From contig NZ_FXTA01000001.1 in assembly GCF_900182645.1 (NCBI RefSeq), positions 930,001 through 994,000 on the forward strand: a stretch of 64,000 bases of DNA, given 5' to 3'. The notes beneath the pieces were generated by a model that searched no databases, was not told where the DNA came from, and saw nothing but the letters and a program-made list of their open reading frames with translations. Shown piece by piece: positions 53,562 through 63,099 of the stretch. Position 1 is the first letter of the stretch. Every line of letters starts with the position of its first letter. This stretch comes from Flavobacterium resistens (GTDB lineage: Bacteria > Bacteroidota > Bacteroidia > Flavobacteriales > Flavobacteriaceae). The position numbers and the translations under genes are program-made.

Positions 53562-54125
53562 ATGTTTGAACAATTAACCCAATTAGTACAACAATACGGA
53601 GGCGATGCTGTTGTAAATAATGCCGCTGTCCCAAATGAGCATAATGAAGCTGTAATTGGCGAAACCAGCAATTCTATTTTTGAAGGATTAAAAAAGATTG
53701 TTTCTGAAGGTGGAACTGATCAAATTGCCGGTTTATTTAATGGAAACTCACCAATTGACAGCTCAAATCCTGTCGTACAACAAATTCAGCAACAATTAAG
53801 CGGAAGCCTTGGCGAAAAATTTGGTTTAAGCAGTGCCGATTCAAATGGAGTTGCATCCAATTTGATTCCCCAGATTTTAGGTTCATTAGTGAATAAAGCA
53901 AAAGATCCTAATGACAGTAGTTTTCAAATTTCTGATATTATCAATTCGATTTCTGGCAACAGCGGACAAGCTTCAGGAATAATGGATACGATTTCTAAAT
54001 ATGGAATGCAATTTGGCCTTGACCAAAACAGCGATGGAAAAGTTGATGTAGCAGATGTTCTTGTTGTCACTAAAAGCAAAGGAGGCATTGCTGGTTTTAT
54101 TGGTAAATTGTTTGGAAGCAAGTAA
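53562..54125 (+). CDS. DUF937 family protein with an EF-hand-like motif
   Basis: The 187-residue protein begins MFEQLTQLVQQYGGDAVVNN, and its middle part VVQQIQQQLSGSLGEKFGLS to NLIPQILGSLVNKAKDP fits the DUF937/YidB-like helical fold. Near the end DQNSDGKVDVAD (about residues 158-169) fits an EF-hand or dockerin-type calcium loop. No signal peptide is seen. Function is unknown. It follows serA beyond a strong terminator, so it is its own unit. Confidence 0.8.
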   Translation: MFEQLTQLVQQYGGDAVVNNAAVPNEHNEAVIGETSNSIFEGLKKIVSEGGTDQIAGLFNGNSPIDSSNPVVQQIQQQLSGSLGEKFGLSSADSNGVASNLIPQILGSLVNKAKDPNDSSFQISDIINSISGNSGQASGIMDTISKYGMQFGLDQNSDGKVDVADVLVVTKSKGGIAGFIGKLFGSK

Positions 54126-54260
54126 AGGCTCTAAGTTGCTAAGATTCTAAGGTTTTAGTCTCTTTGTAAAATATTCAAAAAGCTGTTTATTAAAATAAAC
54201 AGCTTTTTTTATAGTCGCGAATAACTTAGCATCTTAGAACCTTAGAATCTCAAAACCTCA
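54126..54260. repeat. CTAAGGTT-type intergenic repeat, copy 4, with terminator hairpin
   Basis: Left units CTCTAAGTTGCTAAGATTCTAAGG (54130-54153) and right units CTTAGCATCTTAGAACCTTAGAATC (54225-54249) flank a separate perfect hairpin. That hairpin (AAAAAGCTGTTTATT against AATAAACAGCTTTTT-like, 54177-54210) has a T tract. The hairpin sits in the loop of the larger repeat. Confidence 0.8.
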
Positions 54261-54298
54261 AAAAAAATTCGTAACTTTAATTGTTTAAAACAAAAATC

Positions 54299-54739
54299 AT
54301 GAAGAAATTCATTTACATATTGATTGTTTTGTTTACAGTAATAGCGTGTTCTACAGCTTCAAAAAATAATGCAGTTGCAGAAAATTCGTCAAAGCCAAAT
54401 TCTGGCGTAAATGATACTGTCCGAATTGCAAATGATTCTCTTGAATATGAAGTAATTATTATCGACAATGGCTTTTCGACCTGGTTGGCATCAGTCGCAC
54501 AACCTCGTTTTTATTATTCTTTACCTTATCTTGAAAACAAAAACTTCTTGTATATAACTGAATGGAATAATCGTGTACGCCAGCCTCAGCTTTACAATCC
54601 GAACTTATATGAAATGTTGATTGACTATCGTCCTGAGATTCATTATGGCTATGAAGTGAATTACCTTATTTACAACTACATGATTTATTTTCAAAATACT
54701 TATAAACAAAAGCTTTGGGGGTACGTTCCATCTAGATAA
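54299..54739 (+). CDS. DUF6146 family lipoprotein
   Basis: From the ATG at 54299 (MKKFIYILIVLFTVIACSTAS) there are 146 residues with lipobox VIAC. The longer frame starts with TTG at 54281. The mature part includes YEVIIIDNGFSTWLASVAQP, RFYYSLPYLENKNFLYITEWNNR and NYLIYNYMIYFQNTY, conserved motifs of this flavobacterial family of unknown function. The DUF6787 gene follows after 32 bases on the same strand, a pair I have seen together before. Confidence 0.78.
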   Translation: MKKFIYILIVLFTVIACSTASKNNAVAENSSKPNSGVNDTVRIANDSLEYEVIIIDNGFSTWLASVAQPRFYYSLPYLENKNFLYITEWNNRVRQPQLYNPNLYEMLIDYRPEIHYGYEVNYLIYNYMIYFQNTYKQKLWGYVPSR

Positions 54740-54771
54740 TGTTATTATATTTGTAATCATTACAAATAGCA

Positions 54772-55074
54772 ATGAATAAATTAAAGCAACGCTGGGGAAT
54801 AACCTCAAATTTTCAAGCCATTATCATTCTTATCGTTTTTGCCATCACCGGATCGGCATCTGCGTGGCTGTCTAAACCTTTCTGCGTTTGGCTCGGAATT
54901 ACAAAAGAAGATTTTGGAGGTTGGTTTACTTTAATTCGTCTACTTATTATTTTTCCTATTTATCAAGTTTTACTGGTTGCCATTGGAACTATTTTTGGCC
55001 AATTCAAATTCTTTTGGAGTTTCGAAAAGAAAATGCTTAAAAACATGGGATTAGGTTTTCTGTTTAAAGACTAA
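54772..55074 (+). CDS. DUF6787 family membrane protein
   Basis: The 100-residue protein has two transmembrane helices (about 15-35 and 52-75), a basic start (MNKLKQRWGI) and the FWSFEKKMLKNMG motif with a charged end. Function unknown. It is 32 bases after the DUF6146 gene. Its stop codon overlaps the stop of the convergent gene at 55071 by three bases. Confidence 0.78.
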   Translation: MNKLKQRWGITSNFQAIIILIVFAITGSASAWLSKPFCVWLGITKEDFGGWFTLIRLLIIFPIYQVLLVAIGTIFGQFKFFWSFEKKMLKNMGLGFLFKD

Positions 55075-55370
55075 TCTTCTTTGTTTCTTTTCTGGAAATA
55101 ATAGGTATAAATCCAAGTAAGTGTAAATGACGGAACAATATCTGTAAAAGGGAGAATTTCTTCAATAAAAGTTAAAATACTAGCCACTTTCCCTACTCTT
55201 CCTTTATACATTCTCGTCATTATAAAAGCGGCAATCGGAGCCCAGATTACATCGGCAACATCGCCGAAAATTGTAATTGCTGAAGTTGCCATACCAATTC
55301 CATCCAAAATCAAGCCGATTATAAGTTTTCTGCTTTTATCATCTTCATCTATTACTTTCAAATCCTGCAT
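55071..55370 (-). CDS. Small membrane protein of unknown function
   Basis: The 99-residue protein has two hydrophobic stretches (about 15-35 and 40-52) and a third weaker one near 70-90 (LPFTDIVPSFTLTWIYTYYF), with an acidic start and a basic end. No family is recognised with confidence. It is convergent with DUF6787 and lies alone; 220 bases of A/T-rich sequence separate it from the LolD-like gene. Confidence 0.68.
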   Translation of the reverse strand: MQDLKVIDEDDKSRKLIIGLILDGIGMATSAITIFGDVADVIWAPIAAFIMTRMYKGRVGKVASILTFIEEILPFTDIVPSFTLTWIYTYYFQKRNKED

Positions 55371-55591
55371 GTTACATTTATTTTTAGTTCATCTAAATTA
55401 AAAATAATTGATCAAACTCAATTATTTCTTTTTTGATTTTAATTTCTAAATTCCCATAATCAATAAACATACCGAATTGAGGTTTTTAATTGGATTTAGA
55501 AATTTCACTTCTCACTTTTAACTTTTAACTTCTATTAGGAATTTGAATTTTGACTATAATCTTCGTTTCTTTGTAGAAACAGTTTCAAAAA

Positions 55592-56278
55592 ATGATACAC
55601 GCAAAAAATATACATAAATTCTATGATCAGCTTGAGGTTTTAAAAGGAGTTGATTTGCATATTAAAAAAGGAGAAATTGTTTCGATTGTAGGCGCTTCAG
55701 GTGCCGGAAAAACTACTTTGCTGCACATTTTAGGAACATTAGACAAACCTTCAAATGGCAATACAGATACTTCATTAACTATAAATGGAGAAAATATTCT
55801 TAAACTGAACGATAAAGCATTATCTAGTTTTAGAAACTTGAATTTAGGTTTTATTTTTCAGTTTCATCAGCTTTTGCCTGAGTTTACAGCTTTAGAAAAT
55901 GTTTGTATTCCGGCGTACATCGCTGGTAAAAAACCATCGGAAACTGAAGCGGAAGCTAAAAAATTGCTAACATTTTTAGGATTATCACATCGTATCAATC
56001 ACAAACCAAATGAACTTTCGGGCGGAGAACAACAGCGTGTAGCCGTTGCCAGAGCTTTAATCAATAAACCTGATGTGATTTTTGCCGATGAACCTTCGGG
56101 AAATTTAGATACACATTCAGCCGAAAATCTGCATCAATTATTTTTTCAATTGAGAGATGAATTTGGGCAGACTTTTGTAATTGTAACTCACAACGAAGAA
56201 TTGGCAAATATGGCCGACAGAAAATTGGTAATGGTTGATGGTCAGATCAGCAACACAGGAACAGCTGAAAATGAATAA
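55592..56278 (+). CDS. ABC transporter ATPase, LolD/MacB-like
   Basis: The 228-residue ATPase has Walker [15 protein letters not shown], a Q-loop region [18 protein letters not shown], the signature [15 protein letters not shown], Walker [14 protein letters not shown] and the H-loop [24 protein letters not shown] is characteristic of LolD, which powers release of lipoproteins from the inner membrane with LolCE. No permease gene is adjacent, so MacB-type relatives cannot be ruled out. The next gene overlaps its stop (ATGAATAA). Confidence 0.88.
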   Translation: MIHAKNIHKFYDQLEVLKGVDLHIKKGEIVSIVGASGAGKTTLLHILGTLDKPSNGNTDTSLTINGENILKLNDKALSSFRNLNLGFIFQFHQLLPEFTALENVCIPAYIAGKKPSETEAEAKKLLTFLGLSHRINHKPNELSGGEQQRVAVARALINKPDVIFADEPSGNLDTHSAENLHQLFFQLRDEFGQTFVIVTHNEELANMADRKLVMVDGQISNTGTAENE

Positions 56279-57035
56279 AACAGAACTCAAAGATTTTCTT
56301 GACGAAAAAGTCATTCAATATAACAATCAGGATTTTATTGAAAGTGATCCTGTACAAATTCCACATTTATTTTCCCAAAAAGAAGATATTGAAATTGCTG
56401 GTTTTCTGAGCGCAACAATTGCATGGGGAAATCGCAAAATGATCATTAAAAACTCGCATCAAATGATGGAATTAATGGGCAACACGCCTTATGATTTTGT
56501 CATGTCACATTCTGAAGAAGATTTAGCGCGTTTAGAAAATTTTGTACATCGTACTTTTAACGGAAAAGATTTGGGCGGTTTCATAAAGGGGCTTCAACAC
56601 ATTTACAAAAACCATAATGGCCTCGAAGCTGTTTTTGCCAAAAATCAGGAAGAAAACAGTTTGCAGAAAAGTATTCACGAATTCAAAAAATTGTTTTTCC
56701 AAATTGATCATTTACCTCGAACTCAAAAACATATTTCAGATCCGCTGAACAATTCGGCTGCAAAAAGAATCAACATGTACCTGAGATGGATGGTACGTCA
56801 AGATGCTAAAGGCGTTGATCTTGGTATTTGGAAAACTATTTCTCCTTCTATTTTATCTTGCCCTTTAGATGTGCATTCTGGAAATGTTGCCCGAAAATTA
56901 GGATTGCTTTCGCGAAAACAAAACGACGGAAAAGCTTTGGCCGAACTAGATTCAAAACTTAGAGAAATGGACAAACACGATCCTGTAAAATATGATTTTG
57001 CGCTTTTCGGTTTAGGTGTTTTTGAAGGATTTTAA
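56271..57035 (+). CDS. TIGR02757/DUF2400 family protein
   Basis: The ATG at 56271 ([22 protein letters not shown]) overlaps the stop of the LolD-like gene. The longer frame to 56235 lies inside that gene and is not supported. The 254-residue protein has the family's [43 protein letters not shown] and [16 protein letters not shown]. It has a helical fold with similarity to base-excision glycosylases noted in the literature, but no activity is proven. Its pairing with an ABC ATPase is probably a chance of compaction. Confidence 0.83.
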   Translation: MNKTELKDFLDEKVIQYNNQDFIESDPVQIPHLFSQKEDIEIAGFLSATIAWGNRKMIIKNSHQMMELMGNTPYDFVMSHSEEDLARLENFVHRTFNGKDLGGFIKGLQHIYKNHNGLEAVFAKNQEENSLQKSIHEFKKLFFQIDHLPRTQKHISDPLNNSAAKRINMYLRWMVRQDAKGVDLGIWKTISPSILSCPLDVHSGNVARKLGLLSRKQNDGKALAELDSKLREMDKHDPVKYDFALFGLGVFEGF

Positions 57036-57107
57036 TCCGAAACTGAGTTCTTTTTCCCTAGCTTTTTTCTGTTTTTTTTCGTAATATTACAGTATAAAGC
57101 TATTGGT

Positions 57108-58169
57108 ATGGAGCAACTTATAGGTTATATCAAACATTTTGTCATTCCATTTTTCTTAATCATAACTTTATCTCTGATCGCAATTCTGCTTTTTAAAAGA
57201 ATACGTTATCAATACACATTGCCTTATCGATCTCAAATTATTCGAAAATCAGAAATTTTTTTAACTGAAATTACCCTTTCAAACCCAGATAAAAATACTT
57301 TAAAATACAAAATTTCAAAATTTAAATCTGAAATTCCGATACATAAAAACTGGTGCAAAGACATGCTGATCAGCAATATGATTCTCATGAAAAGCAATTT
57401 AAAAGGAAAAACGGCAAAAAATATTCTTTCCATCTACAAACAGCTCGAACTAAACCATTATTCTGCCAGCTTAATTCGGGACTTCAGAAAATATAAAAAA
57501 TGCCTTGGGTTTTATCATTTTCAGGCTATAGGATATAGACCCGGAATACATATGATTAAAAAATATTTGCTACATCCCAACCAAATTATTCTTTCTAATG
57601 CCAATATCGCCTTTTTAGCACTTTCAAAAGGCAACTGGCTGGCTTTGGATAAAATTCCGGTAAAAGTATCGCGCATCACAACCATAAAAGTAATGGATGT
57701 GCTGCATTCTGAAAATATCCCAATTCCGAAAGACATTGATCTTTGGATACATTCAGAAAAAAAAGCCATTTTAAAACTCGCTGTCATGACGATGGTATTT
57801 TACAATTACAGAAACAAATCGGCTGAGATTATAAAACTCCTTCACCACAAACACAAAGCGTTAAGGATTGATGTTATTATCGCCATTCGCGATCTTTATT
57901 TAAATGAGGCTGAAGAAGAACTTCTCTCTTTATTTGACAAAGAAGCTATTGATGTTCAATTAGAAATACTAGAAACATTAGCTGTGATTGGATCAGAAAA
58001 AACAATTTCTTTTTTAAAGAATGAAATTCCAAAACAAGAAACAAAAGATTTAAAGTTGAAAATGGTTTTTTGTTACAATACGTTAGACCCTGCTGGTGCA
58101 GATCAATTAGGAAGTCAGGATGCTGACACGCAAAAAATGATTAATCATATTAGAAAAATAGAATTATGA
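57108..58169 (+). CDS. Membrane-anchored HEAT-repeat-like protein of an EPS cluster
   Basis: The 353-residue protein has one N-terminal transmembrane helix (about 12-29) and a cytosolic helical-repeat region. Its last third shows repeat units such as HKALRIDVIIAIRDLYLNEAEEELLSLF and VQLEILETLAVIGSEKTISFLKNEI that fit HEAT repeats; the rest is basic and helical. Such scaffolds hold partners at the membrane. The GT2 gene starts in its stop codon (ATGA), which strongly couples the two, so it may be a partner or regulator of that synthase. No closer family is recognised. Confidence 0.72.
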   Translation: MEQLIGYIKHFVIPFFLIITLSLIAILLFKRIRYQYTLPYRSQIIRKSEIFLTEITLSNPDKNTLKYKISKFKSEIPIHKNWCKDMLISNMILMKSNLKGKTAKNILSIYKQLELNHYSASLIRDFRKYKKCLGFYHFQAIGYRPGIHMIKKYLLHPNQIILSNANIAFLALSKGNWLALDKIPVKVSRITTIKVMDVLHSENIPIPKDIDLWIHSEKKAILKLAVMTMVFYNYRNKSAEIIKLLHHKHKALRIDVIIAIRDLYLNEAEEELLSLFDKEAIDVQLEILETLAVIGSEKTISFLKNEIPKQETKDLKLKMVFCYNTLDPAGADQLGSQDADTQKMINHIRKIEL

Positions 58170-59600
58170 TAATAGATTTTTTATACCTGCTGATTCATTG
58201 CTATGCTATTTTTGCGGGTATATTTTCTATTGCTTACATTTTATTTTATGTTTTTTTGGCCATACTATCTTATTTCGCCATCATCAAACACGTCAAATAT
58301 CAGCGTTATCTTGAGGAGGAAGTTTTACTTCGTTCCAATCATATTTTAGGCGTTTCTGTTGTAGCTCCTGCCTTCAATGAAGGAGTCAATATTGTTTATA
58401 ACGTAAAATCACTGCTTTCGTTGACTTATCCAAAGTATGAAGTTATTATTGTAAATGATGGAAGTACAGATGATACACTTGAAAAATTAATCTCCGAATT
58501 TGATTTAGCCAAAATCGATTTTTATTATCAGGAAAAAATTCCAACTCAGCCTGTAAGAGGACATTATAGATCCAAAAACCCTGTTTATTCTAAATTGCTC
58601 GTTGTAGATAAAATCAACGGAAAGAGCAAAGCAGATGCCTCAAATGCTGGCATAAATTCCTCGCAATATCCTCTTTTTTTATGTACCGATGTAGATTGCA
58701 TTTTAAAACGGGATACTATTTTGAAACTTGCAAAACCTTTTATGGAAAGTCCAAGACGTGTTATTGCAAGTGGCGCGGGAATCAGAATTTCAAATTCGTG
58801 TGATGTCAAAGAAGGTTTTTTGCTTAAAGTTCATTATCCAAAAGAATGGTATCCGCGTTTTCAGGAATTGGAATATGTGCGCTCTTTTTTGTTTGGAAGA
58901 ATGGCTTGGAGCCAAATCAACGGATTGCTTTTAGTTTCTGGCGGACTCGGAATGTTTGACAAAGAGATTGTGGTGAATGCAGGAGGATATTGGCATCAGT
59001 CTTTAGGCGAAGACATGGAATTAATTACCCGCATGCGAAGATACATGCATGACAACAATAAAAAGTTTTTAATCAAATACATTCCCGAATCGCTTTGTTG
59101 GACTGAAGTTCCAAGTACAAAAACCGTTTTTTTAAGACAACGAATACGCTGGGCACGCGGACTCATTCAAACACTTTATCTGCATAGAAATGTTTTTGAA
59201 TCCAAAATATGGAAAAACTGCATTTTTAATTTTACCGTTCTTTTTTTCCTTCGAATTCATGGTTCCTATTATTGAATTTATTAGCATTATAACTTTGATT
59301 GTCAGCTTTGTATTAGGATTGATTAATTTTCAGTTTTTACTGATTGTCAGTCTTTTGATTTATCTTTTTTATCTCTCAATAACCATCATTTCGATATTGA
59401 TTGATGAAACATTATATCGGACGTATTCAAATTATAAAGAGCTCCTTACATTAATCGGAATGGCGGCAATTGAACCGTTTGTCTATCATCCTGTTACTGT
59501 TTATGCAGCTTTGAAAGGATATTGGTATTTCTTTGGAAAAAAAGAACAAAAATGGGGCGTTATGGTCCGAAAAGGTTTTGATCAGCCAAATAAAAAATAA
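58166..59600 (+). pseudogene. Processive GT2 synthase, frameshifted
   Basis: The first frame (58166-59275) has an N-terminal helix pair, then AFNEGVNIV, NDGSTDD, DVDCILK, LGEDMELI and RQRIRWARG (Q-x-x-R-W type). This is the processive family of PgaC, HyaD-like and cellulose synthase enzymes. At the T5 run 59193-59197 the next frame resumes with FLNPKYGKTAF and gives the C-terminal membrane helices to 59600. A one-base addition or two-base loss explains it. The catalytic core thus is separated from the channel helices. Sequencing error is possible, so I mark it as a disrupted gene. It overlaps the HEAT gene by four bases. Confidence 0.82.
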
Positions 59601-59607
59601 TGTGATT

Positions 59608-60867
59608 ATGAAATACGACAGAATTTTACATACAAGCCTGATGATCTGGATGACCCTGTTTTCTGTTCAAAATATTAAAGCACAGAAGATAGATACTGAC
59701 AGCCTTTTGACTGTCATAACCAACAACATGAAAAATGCACATCCTGACTATAAACTCAATATTCAAAGAGCATTATTAGGAAAAAAGACAGCTCCGGATT
59801 ATCTCGATTTTTATCTGGCTTTAGGACGCAATTATGATTTAACAAATGCAAAAGACAGCGCAAGATATTATTACAATTATGTAATTGAGAAAAACCCAAA
59901 ATATCAGGAAGCTTTTATTTATTTGATTAACCTGAATATTGATGAAAAAAAATATGATGAAGGTATTACAGTCGCAAATAAAGCTATCGAATTATATCCT
60001 GATGAAAAAGTGTATCGGCTTAAACGAATTGCTTTTTATTCTTTGCAGAACGACACTGAAAATGAAGCCAAATATCTAAAATCAATCAAGGCAAAATTCC
60101 CAAATGATCCGGAAATTCAACAATTGCTTTATGAATTGTATTCGCAAATCAACATGGATCGTGTTGGCGTGTATTATAATTATACTACAATCAGTCGCGA
60201 TGGCATTGGTCCGTGGCATTTAGGAAGTGTTGATTATTTGCGACAGCGCTCTTGGGGAAGTCTAATTGGGAAAGTCAGTTATGCCAAAAGACTTTCGGCG
60301 AATTCTGTAATGACAAGCGGACTACAGTTTGAAGCCGAATCCTATCTTTTTGCAAAAAGAAATAATTATTCTTATATTGATGTCGCTTACAGTCAGGATA
60401 ATGCGTTTCCGAAATTGAGATTAGGCTACTCCTATTTTCACAATTTCAACAAAGGCTGGGAAGCTGATTTAGGCGTTCGTTATATTTTAATGAATGATGA
60501 TAGCGACGTAAAAACTTTAAATATCGGCCTCGGAAAATATTTTGGTTCTTATTGGGTTAATTTAAGATCTTATATTCAAAGCGAAGGAACTTCACTAACA
60601 TTGACTTCGCGATATTATTATAAAACAAAATTTGATTATATTACACTAATTGCTGGTTACGGAACTTCCCCAGATGACAAAACTAGGTCAGCAGATTATG
60701 AAAGTAGATTGTCTTTAAAATCATACCGATTAAGCGCCGGTTTTTTTAAGCTGATAAAAAGTCATTACATCGCAGGATTTATGATTACTGACAATGAACA
60801 GGAATACACAGCAAATAAATTTCAAACAGAACTTGATTTTGCATTTTTACTGCAATACAAATTTTAA
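59608..60867 (+). CDS. TPR and YaiO-like outer-membrane beta-barrel protein
   Basis: The ATG at 59608 gives a signal peptide (MKYDRILHTSLMIWMTLFSVQ to KAQ) and 419 residues. The longer frame lies in the GT2 gene. TPR-like repeats (about 60-185, including YYYNYVIEKNPKYQEAFIYL and ANKAIELYPDEKVYRLKR) precede a barrel of the YaiO type with strands such as KVSYAKRLSANSVMTSGLQFE and YIDVAYS. In Pga systems a TPR-barrel protein (PgaA) exports the polymer. This one is an analogue in layout, not a close homologue. It lies eight bases after the GT2 stop. Confidence 0.8.
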   Translation: MKYDRILHTSLMIWMTLFSVQNIKAQKIDTDSLLTVITNNMKNAHPDYKLNIQRALLGKKTAPDYLDFYLALGRNYDLTNAKDSARYYYNYVIEKNPKYQEAFIYLINLNIDEKKYDEGITVANKAIELYPDEKVYRLKRIAFYSLQNDTENEAKYLKSIKAKFPNDPEIQQLLYELYSQINMDRVGVYYNYTTISRDGIGPWHLGSVDYLRQRSWGSLIGKVSYAKRLSANSVMTSGLQFEAESYLFAKRNNYSYIDVAYSQDNAFPKLRLGYSYFHNFNKGWEADLGVRYILMNDDSDVKTLNIGLGKYFGSYWVNLRSYIQSEGTSLTLTSRYYYKTKFDYITLIAGYGTSPDDKTRSADYESRLSLKSYRLSAGFFKLIKSHYIAGFMITDNEQEYTANKFQTELDFAFLLQYKF

Positions 60868-60872
60868 AAATC

Positions 60873-63083
60873 ATGAAAAAGAAGCTTTACATCAAATTAC
60901 TGCTCCTCTTCTTTTCCCTTTTTAACCTAAATATAATGGCTCAGTCTGAAATTATTATAACGCACAAAAACAGCATTATTTCTAAATCTGATGAAAGTCG
61001 TGATGCCGCTTTGATTCTAAAAAAATACATCAACAAGGCTTTTGCAAAAGAATTTGAAAATATTTCGCAAAACAAAAATGACGATGCGTCTGAAATAATT
61101 CTGCAAATTTCTGATGAAGAAAAATTAAAACCAACTGAGTTTCTAATCAAAAGCGATTCAAAATCCATTTATCTGATCGCTCAAAATCCAAAATACCTGC
61201 GTTATGCTGTTTATACTTTACTGGAAATTTGGGAATTCAGAAAATTCACTGCTACAGAAACGTATATTCCAAAAGTCACTGAATTTTCATTTCCTAAAAA
61301 CTCCATAAAACGATATCAACCTTCTTTTGATTATCGCGCATTATTTTTTCCAGATTGCTATGATGAAGCTTTTCGGGACTGGCATAAACTCGACTGGCAC
61401 ATTGATGATTTTGGTATTTGGGGACATTCTTTTAGCGTTCTTGTGCCGCCAAAAGAATATTTTAAAAGTAATCCAAAACTTTTTGCTTTATATGCAGGAA
61501 AAAGAAACGGCGAATCTTTATGCATGACAAATGATACGGTTGTTGATTTAGTAGAGAAAAAAATGGCCAAAATTATTGCCGAAAAACCAGACGCACAATT
61601 TTATTCTATAAGCCAAAATGACGATGTTGTATATTGTGAATGTACCGAATGTCGAAAGCTAAACGAGAAATATGGTGGCCCTCAAGGCTCATTTTATTAT
61701 TTTTTAAATAAAATTGCTTCTCATTTTCCAAAAACAAAAATTACGACGCTCGCCTATCTGTATACTTTCAAACCTCCCGTTAATTTAAAAATAGCTTCAA
61801 ATATTTATACTATTTTATGTCCAATTGAATTAAACCGCAGCAAAGCAATTTCCGCACAAAGCGCTCCTTCATTTGTGAAAAATTTAGAAAATTGGAACAA
61901 AACTTCTCCACATTTATTCCTTTGGGATTACACTGTTCAGTTTTCTAATTATATGTCACCTTTTCCAAATTTTGAATCATTTCAGAACAATTATAAACTT
62001 TTTGAAAAAAACAAAGTGAGAGGTTTATTTGTTCAGGGTTACGCTGATGTTCCGGGAGATTTTTCAGAATTAAGACAATATCTTTTAGCAAAACTGCTTT
62101 GGGACACAAACATTGATATCAAAGCCGTCACAGCTGATTTTTTAAGAGGTTTTTACGGAAAAGCCGCACCACACGTAAGCGATTATCTGAAACTTTTGAC
62201 TGAAAACCAAAATAAAAGCAATTCTTATTTAGACATTTATTCTGGTCCGGTTCAAGCCCGAAATACGTTTTTGAGGCCCGATGCAATGGATCAATATGAT
62301 AAATTGCTTGAACTAGCTGCAGATGCTGTTTCTAATGATACTACATTAAAAGCTAGAGTTCTAAAACTTCGTTTGGCTCTCGAATTTGTTTATTTTGAAC
62401 AATCTAAATTTTACGGAAAAAACCAACATGGGATGTTTACCGTAAATAATAAAGGAGAAAAAGAAGTCAAAGAAAAATTGACAGAAAGAGTTTTGAATTT
62501 CAGCAAATCTTGTAATGATTTTGGAATTTACGAATTTAGTGAAGACGGGATTTCGCCCGATAAATATTATCAGGAATGGCTGAAAATTTGCGAAAATACA
62601 ACAACACATTTAGGCGAAGATTTGAAAGTAAATTTTTTAACTGAACCTTCTGAGGATTTTAAAGGTAAAGGAAGTTACGGACTCGTTGATGGAAATCGAG
62701 GTTACAAAGATTTCAACATCAACTGGATTGGCTGGTATGGAACTAATCCTTCTTTTGAAATTGAAACCAAAAAATTGAATTTTAATATTCTAAAATTGAA
62801 TTTCCTCGAAGATCAGCGACATTGGATTTTTCCACCGAAAAAAATAAAAATTTACGGTTTTAAAGATCAGAAATGGAAGCTCTTACAAGAGAAAATTTAT
62901 GATATTTTAACAGAAGACTATGAAATTACAACAAAATCATGGGAATTTAAAGATCTGAGCTTTAGTAGTTTTGCTAAAATAAAAGTACTTGTAGAAAATC
63001 AATCCAAATTGCCGGAATGGAGAATCAGAAAAAACAAAAAACCAATGGTAATGATTGACGAAATTGAACTTTACAAAAAATAA
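60873..63083 (+). CDS. Secreted DUF4838 protein, glycoside-hydrolase-like
   Basis: The 736-residue protein has a signal peptide (MKKKLYIKLLLLFFSLFNLN to MAQ), an N-terminal GH67N-like alpha/beta domain (about 25-130, VAYTLLEIWEFRKF-like), and a DUF4838 barrel (about 145-480) with FDYRALFFPDCYDEAF, DDFGIWGHSFSVLVPP, YSISQNDDVVYCECTECRKLN and FLWDYTVQFSNYMSPFP. A beta-sandwich region at the end (about 590-736) is F5/8-type-C-like. DUF4838 members are poorly studied, but relatives include alpha-glucuronidases. In this cluster it could trim the polymer, as PgaB does. It starts five bases after the barrel gene. Confidence 0.83.
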   Translation: MKKKLYIKLLLLFFSLFNLNIMAQSEIIITHKNSIISKSDESRDAALILKKYINKAFAKEFENISQNKNDDASEIILQISDEEKLKPTEFLIKSDSKSIYLIAQNPKYLRYAVYTLLEIWEFRKFTATETYIPKVTEFSFPKNSIKRYQPSFDYRALFFPDCYDEAFRDWHKLDWHIDDFGIWGHSFSVLVPPKEYFKSNPKLFALYAGKRNGESLCMTNDTVVDLVEKKMAKIIAEKPDAQFYSISQNDDVVYCECTECRKLNEKYGGPQGSFYYFLNKIASHFPKTKITTLAYLYTFKPPVNLKIASNIYTILCPIELNRSKAISAQSAPSFVKNLENWNKTSPHLFLWDYTVQFSNYMSPFPNFESFQNNYKLFEKNKVRGLFVQGYADVPGDFSELRQYLLAKLLWDTNIDIKAVTADFLRGFYGKAAPHVSDYLKLLTENQNKSNSYLDIYSGPVQARNTFLRPDAMDQYDKLLELAADAVSNDTTLKARVLKLRLALEFVYFEQSKFYGKNQHGMFTVNNKGEKEVKEKLTERVLNFSKSCNDFGIYEFSEDGISPDKYYQEWLKICENTTTHLGEDLKVNFLTEPSEDFKGKGSYGLVDGNRGYKDFNINWIGWYGTNPSFEIETKKLNFNILKLNFLEDQRHWIFPPKKIKIYGFKDQKWKLLQEKIYDILTEDYEITTKSWEFKDLSFSSFAKIKVLVENQSKLPEWRIRKNKKPMVMIDEIELYKK

Positions 63084-63099
63084 AAGCCGAAAAAACAGA

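Noticed and set aside
59190..59600. Separate small membrane protein gene in the second GT2 frame
   Set aside because: It begins exactly with the FLNPKYG motif expected in the middle of the synthase and continues its membrane helices, so it is the shifted 3' part of one gene.
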